In this document: piece by piece, positions 29,136 through 36,863 of the stretch
Position numbering within the stretch: position 1 is the stretch's first letter
Layout of the letters: every line of letters begins with the position of its first letter
Source of the DNA: CAIVSN01 sp043778375
GTDB taxonomy: Bacteria; Patescibacteriota; Gracilibacteria; BD1-5; UBA2023
DNA: 36,863 nucleotides
Assembly: GCA_043778375.1 (NCBI GenBank)
Contig: JAYWGH010000012.1
Span: forward strand, 1 to 36,863
Reading direction: 5' to 3'
The notes under the pieces: generated by a model
Databases searched by the model: none
The model's input: the letters and a program-made list of their open reading frames with translations, nothing else
Told to the model about the DNA's origin: nothing
Made by a program: the position numbers and the translations under genes

Positions 29136-30263
29136 ATGATCATTTCACTCATACGATTCATTGACGTTTGGATTCTGCGAGGAGTCCTTTTTCTCCTCCC
29201 AGTATCAAATATAAACACTCCACCGAGCTCCCCAAAGTGTATACTATTTATACGCCTATGGGGCATGGGGTCTGCAGTTCTGAGCCTTCCTCTCCTACAA
29301 AAACTCAGGAGCCTCTATCCTGAGGCTCGAATAGATATTCTCGTAACTCCAAATACTCGAGGTATTTTCACTCGCACTTCACTCGTAAATGGGGCTGTTA
29401 TCAATCTCTTTTCTCTGCAGGGTCTTTGACAAATTTTTCGAGCATTCAGGACATACGATCTCGTAATTGATACTGAGGAGTATTTTAGTGTCTCTTCGCT
29501 CGTGACCTTCTACTGCGGCAAATATCGTATTGGCTTTGACACCATGATCTCTCGAAAAAACGCATATCATAGAGCAACCGCATTCAATGCGATGCAACAC
29601 TTCTCAGATACCTACCTAGATCTCCTGCGGCTCAATACTGATGTGCATTTGCCTCTGGTAGAGAAACTCATCCCAATAGAATTTTCTCATGTTGCCAGAA
29701 ATACAGTTGAAGAATATATCCAGAGTCTCCCAACTCATACTCATATAATCGGCATACATCCGGGTGGCTCGACTACTGCGCCTGAGAGATTTTGGTCGAC
29801 TGCCCACTGGGTCTTTCTATGTATAGGTTTAATGGTCAAATACCCAAATACACTCATTCTCATGACTGGTACAAAGCTCGAGAAAGTAGCCCATACAGAT
29901 ATTTTGAATGCGCTCGAACACCAAGAGAGGGTGGTATCAACTATCGGTAGCATCCCTACAGACCTTGGTACTTTTGCAGCACTTCTCACTCATATGGACG
30001 CTTATATATCTAATGACTCAGGTCCAATGCATCTCGCTTGAGCTATGAGGACCCCAACTATTGGTCTTTTTGGTCCCAATCTCCCAGTACGATATGAGCC
30101 TCTCCCAAGGGACAAATGCATATGACTTTATAAAGGAAATTGAGTCCCTACTATTGATCCTCATAGAGGTGTATTTCAGCGCGATACAGAGTGACTCGTA
30201 AATAGAATTTCTCCGAGTGAAGTCTGCAAGCAAGTACAGAAAATTTTTTCAGAGAAATTTTAA
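29136..30263 (+). CDS. glycosyltransferase family 9 (heptosyltransferase-like)
   Basis: Predicted ADP-heptose-type glycosyltransferase, 375 aa. A hydrophobic N-terminal stretch (RFIDVWILRGVLFLLPV, about 6-23) may touch the membrane. FIRLWGMGSAVLSLPLL is the GT9 N-terminal signature; GIHPGGST and SNDSGPMHLAGAMRTPTIGLFGP are the classical C-terminal motifs, closer to true heptosyltransferases than the other two GT9 genes here. The TGA at 30039-30041 encodes the Gly of MHLA-G-AM. Several further TGA codons lie near the C-terminus (CI-G-LYKGN-G-VPTID). It directly follows gmhB, supporting heptose as donor sugar. Its stop shares TTAA (30260-30263) with the convergent FkbM gene. Confidence 0.9.
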
Positions 30264-31135
30264 TTCTTACGGAAAGACCAATTATCTTTTTCTATTTGGA
30301 TCCCAGAGAATCCGAGAGTTTCGAGGTATTTTACCGTCTCGATATGGGCAGGATTATTTTCAAAAATCTCAACGATCAAATCTACTCAGTCACCAAGTTC
30401 TCTCAGAAATTTTTCCATTCATCTGAGCACAGGAAGCTCGTATCCTTCAACATCTATAAGAATCATGCACACATCGTCTGCTTTGTATGCATGTACTATA
30501 GAATCATATGGCTTTACTGGTATTGATATTTTATGCGCAAGATGGGTATAATCGTCTGGAAACTGGGTAACTCTACTCCCACCATCATGTGAGTCAAAGT
30601 ACTCAAATGCTACCTCTCACACGTGATCGGAGAGTCCCATATTTATGAGTGTTACATTATTTTCAACACCTGAGAGAATAGTATTTACTTGTAACATCTT
30701 AAATGTCTCTGGGCTCGGCTCAAAGGCGACTGAGTGATACCCATAATTTTTCGCGAGTTCTATCACATAGCGGCCAACATGACTCCCTATATCGATAAAT
30801 ATTTTGTTCTTTTTACTCTGAAATCTCGCAATATTTGCGTCTATCACTATTCGAATTTCCTCCTCATATCCTGGTTGAGTGATCATCCAAGCATTCCGCG
30901 TATGAGCAAGATAGGTTCCCCAAGGGGTGGTAAAAAGTATAGCTTTGTTACAGAATTTATATACCCAGTGACTAAAAGTTACTAGTGCTCCTCATAAAAT
31001 TACGTTTACGATAGTAACAGCCTCTGTAAGAAAGAATCTCCACATCATATCGATTGAATGAGTACTCATCCAGTAGTGACGAGTGAGTCTAAGAATCCAA
31101 CGTGAATATCGAAGGACTCGATTTAAAAAATTCAT
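30260..31135 (-). CDS. FkbM family methyltransferase, copy 1
   Basis: SAM-dependent O-methyltransferase of the FkbM type (Methyltransf_21), 291 aa. SAM-binding motif I is IDIGSHVGRY (114-123), with FEPSPETFKML after it. The family's second half has DVEGYELPVLRGMEKFL, EIFENNPAHIETVKYLETLGF and a final NWSF. The first about 80 residues are a family-specific N-terminal extension. TGA-Gly codons are at 30986, 30617, 30419 and 30386. Length and residue numbering are identical to copy 2 at 31273-32148, with long near-identical nucleotide stretches. FkbM enzymes in glycan clusters often methylate sugar hydroxyls; that is inference here. Confidence 0.9.
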
Positions 31136-31144
31136 AAGTACTTT

Positions 31145-31215
31145 AATGATAGGTGGATAGTATGAACAAGCTTGCTGATGTCAAAATTCCAAAAGGAATT
31201 GTAGTTCTAATTTCT
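31145..31215 (-). pseudogene. decayed 3' tail of a GT9-like gene
   Basis: In front of FkbM copy 1 the minus strand reads NFDISKLVHTI. The intact GT9-like gene in front of FkbM copy 2 ends NFDIDSLVHSIKDLL at the same distance (about 25 bases) from the FkbM ATG. The shared plus-strand bases TATGAACAAG and ATGTCAAA support homology. An in-frame TAG lies upstream and the rest is unrecognisable. It marks the boundary of the tandem duplication. Confidence 0.6.
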
Positions 31216-31272
31216 CGTTCTTACTTGCTCTCTATGATTGAGAGATACTTAGAAAGTAGACTAAAAAAATGC

Positions 31273-32148
31273 TTAATTCTTTTTGAAAGACCAGTTTTCT
31301 CTATTGATCTGAAAGGCACTGAAGCCTAGACTCACTACAAAATCGATAGTCTCCTCACGAGCCGGATTGCTCTCAAATATTTCTACAATCATATCTGTTT
31401 CTGATGAGAGTTCTCTAAGAAACTTTTTCATACCCCTGAGTGCGTAAAGTTCATATCCCTCTACATCTACTAATATCAGCTTCACATCAGTTGTCTTGTA
31501 TGTGCGACTCAGTGAATCAAACGGCACTACAGGGATAGATAATTTCTGAGCAAGCTTTGTAAGCTCTGCTTCAAACTGGATAACTCGACTTGATCCGTCG
31601 TATGAATCACAATATTCAAAATTTACCTCTCATACATGATCGGATAGGCCTCTATTTATGAGTGTTACATTATCTTCAACACCTGAAAGAATAGTATTCA
31701 CTTGTAACATCTTAAATGTCTCTGGGCTTGGTTCAAATGCTACCGAGTGATATCCATAGTTCTTTGAAAGCTCAATAACATATCGCCCGACATGACTCCC
31801 TATATCTATAAAAACTTTATTTTTATCATTTTCAAACCTGGCAATATTTGCGTCAATAATAGAACGTATCTCTTCCTCATAATTAGGCTGAGTAACTGTC
31901 CAGGCATCTGCAGTATGAGCAAGATAGGTTCCCCAAGAAGTTGTAAAAAGTATAGGTTTGTTACAAAATTTATATACTCGGTGTTTGATACTTACATCGA
32001 TACCTCGAAAAAGGAAGCTCAAGACTGAGATAGTCTCATTCAGGAGAAATCTCCACATCATATCAATAGATCTTGTGCTTCCCCAGTAGTGTTTAAGGCG
32101 TATAAGAAAATCTTTTGAGTAGCGAGCAGCACGTTTAAAAAAATTCAT
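31273..32148 (-). CDS. FkbM family methyltransferase, copy 2
   Basis: Second FkbM-type SAM methyltransferase, also 291 aa, with motif I IDIGSHVGRY at 114-123 exactly as in copy 1. FEPSPETFKMLQVNTILSG is identical in both; they differ mostly in the first 80 residues and in the last third (DVEGYELYALRGMKKFL, EIFESNPAREETIDFVVSLGF). TGA at 31630 (DHV-G-EV) is read as Gly, also as in copy 1. I chose the ATG at 32146-32148 by alignment with copy 1; an upstream in-frame ATG overlaps the GT9-like gene. It lies 4 bases after that gene, in the rfaE2-DUF2304-GT2-GT9 series. Confidence 0.9.
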
Positions 32149-32152
32149 ATAA

Positions 32153-33388
32153 CTATAATAAGTCTTTGATGCTATGAACAAGACTATCAATGTCAAAGTT
32201 CTCAAAAAAAGATTTCTCAAGTTCTACCTCAAAACTCGGAAGAAAAAAAGATTTTTTACTCAAATATTTCGACTTATGTGAGTAGCCTTTCCTATATCAT
32301 ATATACCAGTTATTTCAGATAGAATTCTCAACTACTTCTCCATCACTATAAGATGACCATACCCGTGCATCTCCCGTAGTATAAATAGTAAATGAGGGTA
32401 CATTCATACGTAGAATATTCATTCATCCACCGTCTATTCCCACTAAGCATTTTTGAGTGGAAATAAACTTTATAAGTTCAGTAAGTTTTTGAGAGATGTC
32501 TTTTATCACAACATTTTTCGGAAAGTTTATATAAATTAGCTCTTTCACAATTTCTCCATCTGGATCATCGATAACAGTTATAAGCTCATTTGGGAAGTAT
32601 ATAGATATTTTAGTAATTATCTCTGCCCAAAAAACTGCTGTAAAATTACGGTAGGGCTTAACACCTACAAAAATAGTAATTCCAAAATAAGTTTCCGATT
32701 CTCAGAGAGATAGGAGTTTCAGAGAATAGTTTGTATCTATCTTTTTAGCAATTGCTACTCATTCTATAAATACTTTCTGTAAGAGAAGATTATAGCTCGA
32801 AATGATATTGATCCCATCTACTGTATAAAATTTTGAATAGCCATTATCTATAATTCAGGAGCTTAGAGCAAGATTCGGCCCAAAAATCCGCATAGAAGCA
32901 TCATCTAAGAGTAACCTCGCAATTGTAGTTGGATCGCTTACTAGATCCAAGAACGCCACATTCCCCCGTGGGAGGCGTTTGTAGACTAATTTAAAAGTTC
33001 TTAAAAAACTTCTAAATCCATTAATAAGATGTTGAGAAGGTTGAATCACATAAGAATTGAGATCTTTTTGAATCATCTTGACCTCCACATTCTCATATTT
33101 TGAAAGTGGTTCTAAAATCCAATAATTTAATTGAGAACTCAAAATCTCAATTGAACCAATAAATCAATGTTCATTAAGATAGAAAATAAGTGACTCTATC
33201 CAGATATAACTTATAACAGCATCCCCCATACGATCACTTCGATTGATGATAATTTTATCAATATTCAGTACAGAAATCTTGCGAGTATCTTTGAACAGAA
33301 AAAAACATTTTCCTATAAACTGAGCTATTAAAGCAAGGAGATAAATAGAAAAGATCTGTATTCGAACACGGAAAAATTTATAGTTCAT
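32153..33388 (-). CDS. GT9-like glycosyltransferase
   Basis: Predicted nucleotide-sugar glycosyltransferase, 411 aa, of the same branch as the gene at 23233-24459. The N-terminus is hydrophobic (YLLALIAQFIGKCFFLF), then INRSDRMGDAVIS (GT9 signature); later GIDGGGMNILRMNVPSFTIYTTGD. The frame needs TGA-Gly codons at 33164, 32855, 32315 and 32297 among others. It is more AT-rich than its neighbours and has longer A/T runs, as do the two FkbM genes, possibly a sign of different origin. The ATG at 33386-33388 overlaps the GT2 stop as TAATG. The C-terminal tail NFDIDSLVHSIKDLL was copied in the FkbM duplication. Confidence 0.85.
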
Positions 33389-34101
33389 TACCCCCCAAAT
33401 AATTTCCTCCAAATCATCCGACTCGCTATCCGCAGTGGCCCTCAGTGTCGTTGTCCCTTAGCGAGAGTATATTCATCGTAAGTGATGTTCACTGGCACTT
33501 CGGCAAAAGTGAGACCATGAATCCTCACCTGTTCAATGAGCTCGCTCGCATACTCCATCCCATCCATTGTGAGTTCAAGATGTACTAGGGATTTCACTGC
33601 GATCATGCGATACCCATTGTGGGAGTCAGTGAGTTTTATCCCTGAGATCATCCAAGTAAACATCGTCCCTCCCCAGAGGATGATGCGTCGTCCGAGTGGT
33701 ACATTGGACGCAGTCTTGGTGATAAATCTCGAGCCAAGGACCATGTCGAGTTTTGGATTTGCCTCAAAAGCATGGATAAACTCTACCATATCCAAAACTG
33801 AGTGCTGGCCATCCGCATCAAAAGTCACGATATAATCAATACCAAGAGTGGTCGCATTTCGCCTCACAAACTCAAATCCTGTCTCAAGAGCCGCTCCACC
33901 TCCACGATTGTGAGCATGGCTGAGAACTATGGTATTTGGGTAGGATTGAGCAATTCTGAGTGTATTATCTCTTGACCCATCGTCTACAATCAAAATTTTG
34001 GTAAATCCAGCCCCAGTGATACTCTCGATCACACTTCAAATACGCGTTGCCTCATTGTAAGCGCGTATGAGAAAGAGGATTTGACTGAACTTTATTTTCA
34101 T
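33388..34101 (-). CDS. GT2 glycosyltransferase (dolichol/undecaprenyl-phosphate sugar transferase type)
   Basis: GT-A fold enzyme of family 2, 237 aa. The N-terminal half shows ILFLIRAYNEATRI, IVDDGSRDNTL and the metal-binding DADGQH. Then GSRFI and DSHNGYRMIAVKSL follow, the pattern of DPM1-like polyprenyl-phosphate sugar synthases. There is no membrane segment. TGA codons at 34036 and 33442 are read as Gly. Start is the ATG at 34099-34101, inside the last codons of the DUF2304 gene. Polyprenyl-phosphate glycosylation is the family's common role, and GT2 plus DUF2304 is a common pair; the sugar is unknown. Confidence 0.92.
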
Positions 34102-34439
34102 GACGGTGGATTTTGGCGAGACTCGAGGAGGGCTACCTCTCGGATGAGACGAGTGATGTCTTCTTTATTTTTTTCGGTTTTGTCGAGGAGGAGGAGAACA
34201 AAGTAAAATAAGAAAATAATACCTGCATATACGAGTACATCAGCCCCTCTCGGAAGTCCAAATATATGCCCAACGAAATCCCTCAAAAATGGAAAAATAC
34301 TAAATATGAGGAGACCCATACCCACTCAGATGAATACCAAAAAGTGGAGCGCGTTAAATTTTTGACGACGAGATATGTCGAATGCCAGGATAAATATAAT
34401 ACATCCTGAGAGGATGAAGAGCGCGTCGAGGAGGGTCAT
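34092..34439 (-). CDS. DUF2304 small membrane protein
   Basis: Small integral membrane protein, 115 aa, with three hydrophobic segments (about 3-20, 32-52 and 66-86) and a charged, helical C-terminal tail (DKTEKNKEDITRLIREVALLES). Size, topology and the place directly before a DPM1-like GT2 fit DUF2304. Proteins of this type are thought to serve as membrane partners of the GT2. TGA-Gly codons: 34326 and, third from the end, 34098; the protein ends GK at TAA 34092-34094. It overlaps GT2 by 10 bases. Start ATG 34437-34439 (MTLLDALFIL). Confidence 0.8.
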
Positions 34440-34510
34440 AGTGACTATTTATGGAGTGTATATTATCCAGCCTCGCGCAATCCACCAAATAAAACTCTCA
34501 GAGTCGTGTT

Positions 34511-34987
34511 TTATACTGAGTAAGTGGTGAGAATCTTGCGAATCACGGCTGAGGTCGAATACTCTCCTACAATTGGATGAATCACAAACTTCCCGCCATA
34601 TGCAGCCACTATCGGATACTCTGGAAGGTCCTCGAGCTGATAGTCCCCTCCCTTGAGACAGAGATCAGGCTGGAGGGCAGCTATTGCGTCCACCGGTGTA
34701 TCTGTATCAAATACATAGACGTAATCTACACTCTGGAGCGCGAGGAGCATTCGAGCTCTAAAATCCTCTGAGTTTATCGGGCGCCCAGGCTTTGACGCAA
34801 AATATGGCGAGCTATCAGCATTAAGTCCTACTACTACAATATCACACTCGGATTTGAGGTACTCAAAGTTGGCGATATGCCCTGGATGCATGATGTCAAA
34901 ACATCTACCCGTCCAGCCGATAGACTGACCTTTGGTAGTGGCCTCTTGGCGGAGTGATTGGAGTTCGGCAGGAGTGGTGAGGAGCAT
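34511..34987 (-). CDS. rfaE2: heptose-1-phosphate nucleotidyltransferase (RfaE2/HldE C-terminal type)
   Basis: Cytidylyltransferase-fold enzyme that activates D-glycero-manno-heptose 1-phosphate, usually with ATP to ADP-heptose; 158 aa. Seen: GRCFDIMHPGHIANF with the HxGH nucleotide site, VGLNADSSPYFASKPGRPIN, and the C-terminal KGGDYQLEDLPE and STSAVIRKI. It corresponds to the C-terminal domain of bifunctional HldE, present here as a free-standing protein; no kinase domain (RfaE1) is in the window. No TGA codon. It is first in the minus-strand glycan series and has a good promoter directly in front. A glycerol-3-phosphate cytidylyltransferase role is possible but fits the motifs less well. 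Confidence 0.88.
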   Translation of the reverse strand: MLLTTPAELQSLRQEATTKGQSIGWTGRCFDIMHPGHIANFEYLKSECDIVVVGLNADSSPYFASKPGRPINSEDFRARMLLALQSVDYVYVFDTDTPVDAIAALQPDLCLKGGDYQLEDLPEYPIVAAYGGKFVIHPIVGEYSTSAVIRKILTTYSV

Positions 34988-34994
34988 GGAGAGA

Positions 34995-35022
34995 ATTATA
35001 GGGAAATTGAACGAGAACTCAA
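34995..35022 (-). promoter_or_regulatory. sigma70-like promoter of rfaE2
   Basis: On the minus strand TTGAGT (35017-35022), 16 bases, then a perfect TATAAT (34995-35000). The ATG is at 34985-34987, only 7 bases past the -10, so the transcript should be leaderless or nearly so. Confidence 0.6.
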
Positions 35023-35089
35023 AAGTCTACGAAAGAATTTTACAAATCACAACAGAAGTATATTCTCTTTGGTTAACCCTTAATTATTT

Positions 35090-35866
35090 ATGAACCGCAT
35101 TTCTTTTAACTTTGAAGGAACAACTACTGCTATAACTGGTGGATCGAGTGGGATTGGACTTGCAACTGCTGAACTTATCGCTCAATCCTGATGAAACGTA
35201 ATTATTAGCGAGAGTAGAAATCCAGAGAAAACTCAAACAGCCCTCACTCGCATACTCAGCGCGAGATCTTCAAAAAATAGTAGTGTACACGCACTCCCAT
35301 ACACTGCTGAAAACGAGGCGTCTGTAAAAGAGTTTTTTGAGAAGATACCAGTTGGACGACTCGACTATCTTGTACATAGTGCTGGAATTTCCCCTGATAA
35401 AGCATTTAATGAACAAACTGCAGCTGACTGGAATAAAGTACTCAGTGTAAATATGACCGGTACCTTCCTTGCAGCTAGATATGCTCAAGAAAGAATGAAA
35501 TGACAAAACATAGTTGATGAGGTACGAGGGAAAATCGTACTTGTTACTTCAACGAATGGAATAGACAGCTATGGAATATTTTCAGCCCCTTACGATGCCT
35601 CAAAGGCAGCAACCAACAACGCAGTTCGTAACTTTTGAGAAGCATTTCATAAGGAGGATAAGATTGTTGTAAATGGTATCGCCCCAGGATGGATAGATAC
35701 GGAACTCAATAATACCCTACCTGCTGACGCACGTATTGAAGAATCTGCAAAAATATGGTCTGGGAGATTTGCTACCCCCACTGAGCTCGCTATAAATATA
35801 CTTGCTTCTCTGACTCTTCCCTACAAGTCTGGGAGAGTTGATATGATAGACGGCGGCTACAGATAA
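35090..35866 (+). CDS. short-chain dehydrogenase/reductase
   Basis: Classical SDR oxidoreductase, 258 aa. The cofactor loop TGGSSGIG is at 16-23; HSAG stands for the usual NxAG; catalytic Ser154 (TSTNG), Tyr168 and Lys172 (YDASK); then PGWIDTEL and the C-terminal GGYR. Two adjacent TGA codons give AQS-G-G-NVIIS near residue 34, and more TGA-Gly codons occur at ERMK-G-Q and NF-G-EAF. FabG-like 3-oxoacyl reductase is a common database label for such proteins, but the substrate cannot be read from sequence. It stands divergent from rfaE2 and 26 bases before the malic enzyme gene. Confidence 0.9.
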
Positions 35867-35892
35867 AATCTATTACACTTAACAACTCCCAT

Positions 35893-36863
35893 ATGGACTT
35901 CTACGCAGAAAGCATCAAGATGCACAAAAAATATCAAGGAAAACTCGAGACCGTCTCGCGCGTCCCAGTTGTCACCCGAGAAGATCTCTCACTCGCCTAC
36001 TCTCCCGGAGTTGCTGAGCCTTGTCGAGAGATCGCAGCCGACAAGTCCAAGGTCTACGACTACACCCTCAAAGGGCGCACCGTCGCAGTTATCTCGGATG
36101 GATCAGCGGTACTGGGACTTGGGGATATAGGGCCTGAAGCTTCTCTCCCGGTTATGGAAGGAAAATGTGTGCTTTTTAAGGAATTCGCAGGACTTGATGC
36201 ATTTCCGATCGTACTCGATGTGCATGATATAGAGGGTATTGTCGCAGCAGTCAAGGCAATTGCTCCAACTTTTGGAGGGATCAACCTCGAGGATATTGCC
36301 TCCCCAAAGTGCTTTGAGATCGAAGAACGCCTCAAGGCAGAGCTCGATATTCCCGTCATGCACGATGATCAACATGGAACAGCGATAGTAACACTCGCCG
36401 CGCTCATCAACTCGCTCAAAGTAGTAGGAAAAGATGCAGACAAAGTACGAGTAGTTCTCTCTGGACCAGGAGCAGCTGGTACTGCGGTAATGAAACTTCT
36501 CTCCCTCTATTGAGTGCGTCATATCATCGCATGTGACAGCAAGGGGATGGTATCTCCGAGTCGGACAGATCTCGACTCATCCAAGATTAAACTCCTCGAG
36601 TTTACCAATCTCGAAGGTCGCTCAGGATCTCTCGCCGATGCACTCGTCGGAGCCGATGTATTTATCGGTCTCTCAGCTCCAAATGTGATCAATCGTACGC
36701 ATGTCGCAACTATGGCCGCGGACGCAATTATATTTGGGATGGCTAACCCAACTCCAGAGATCATGCAGATGAGGCTCGCGCCGGTGGCGCTCGCATCTGT
36801 GGTACGGGACGCTCTGATATGCCAAACCAGATCAACAATGTGCTCGCATTCCCAGGAATATTC
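35893..36863 (+). CDS. NAD(P)-dependent malic enzyme, 3' end cut, with frameshift
   Basis: Oxidative decarboxylation of malate to pyruvate and CO2 with reduction of NAD(P). About 323 residues are present. Tyr36 lies in AYSPGVAEPC; then DGSAVLGLGDIGP, MEGKCVLFKEFAGLDAFP (catalytic Lys), INLEDIASPKCFEIE, HDDQHGTAIV and the nucleotide loop SGPGAAGTAV. TGA-Gly at 36511-36513 (LLSLY-G-VRH). The frame is intact to ANPTPEIM at about 36765. Past that, the conserved DEARAGGARI and GTGRSDMPNQINNVLAFPG appear only one base forward, so one base seems missing at about 36766-36768. The 3' end lies beyond the window. Malic enzyme is certain; cofactor choice is not. Confidence 0.93.

Noticed and set aside
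1..36863. Many in-frame TGAs as evidence of pseudogenes or selenocysteine
   Set aside because: They occur in nearly all household genes, fall on conserved glycines and have no SECIS-like context; recoding to Gly explains all of them.
1..36863. TGA read as tryptophan (code 4)
   Set aside because: TGG is used normally for Trp, and TGA columns match Gly, not Trp, in GltX, GlmS, Ddl and LysS.
1..36863. tRNA, rRNA, CRISPR array, transposase or prophage
   Set aside because: No gap shows a cloverleaf, a regular repeat array, terminal inverted repeats or a recombinase ORF; gaps are too short for most of these.

Overview
The window reads as chromosome of a Candidate Phyla Radiation (Patescibacteria) bacterium that uses genetic code 25, in which UGA is read as glycine. 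The best match is the Gracilibacteria (BD1-5), with the sister Absconditabacteria (SR1) as the alternative. In-frame TGA codons fall exactly on invariant glycines of household proteins: GltX HIGG, GlmS SQSGET, Ddl GSSxG and HGxxGEDG, and ValRS. Every one of the 33 genes whose 3' end is visible stops at TAA or TAG, never TGA. Under the standard code most genes here would look broken into two to five pieces; all coordinates below join those pieces. Lineage is inferred from the code and gene style only, because no rRNA or tRNA gene is present.

Layout. 1-7412 (minus): the 5' part of valS, an unknown 339-aa gene with its own terminator, then the deoxynucleotide operon nrdA-nrdB-thyX. Two NrdR-box-like palindromes sit on a good promoter in front of nrdA. 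7633-7989 (plus): a small secreted or membrane protein, convergent with and overlapping an rluD-type pseudouridine synthase. 7954-13590 (minus): lexA-ndk-rluD with a dyad operator over the lexA promoter, and gltX-zinc ribbon protein-coiled-coil membrane protein-mltG. 13638-17413 (minus): a large secreted SLH/PKD/calcium-repeat protein, rimO and a secreted unknown. 17454-21955 (minus): lepA-lysS-ddl. 22054-23236 (plus): two unknown helical proteins, the second with its frame broken at a (TA)4 tract.

23233-34987 is a surface-glycan region. On the minus strand are a GT9-like and a GT4 glycosyltransferase. On the plus strand is a tight operon GT4-glmS-gmhB-GT9. On the minus strand again is rfaE2-DUF2304-GT2-GT9-FkbM-FkbM. 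GlmS makes glucosamine-6-phosphate. GmhB (heptose bisphosphate phosphatase) and RfaE2 (heptose-1-phosphate nucleotidyltransferase) point to an activated heptose, and three GT9-like enzymes could use it. The two FkbM methyltransferases are a tandem duplication that also carried the tail of the GT9 gene.

35090-36863 (plus): a short-chain dehydrogenase and a malic enzyme. The malic enzyme is cut by the window edge and carries an apparent 1-base deletion about 100 bases before it. Genes are tightly packed, no gene-free stretch exceeds about 220 bases, and two convergent pairs share one TTAA as both stop codons. I found no CRISPR array, transposase, prophage, rRNA or tRNA.
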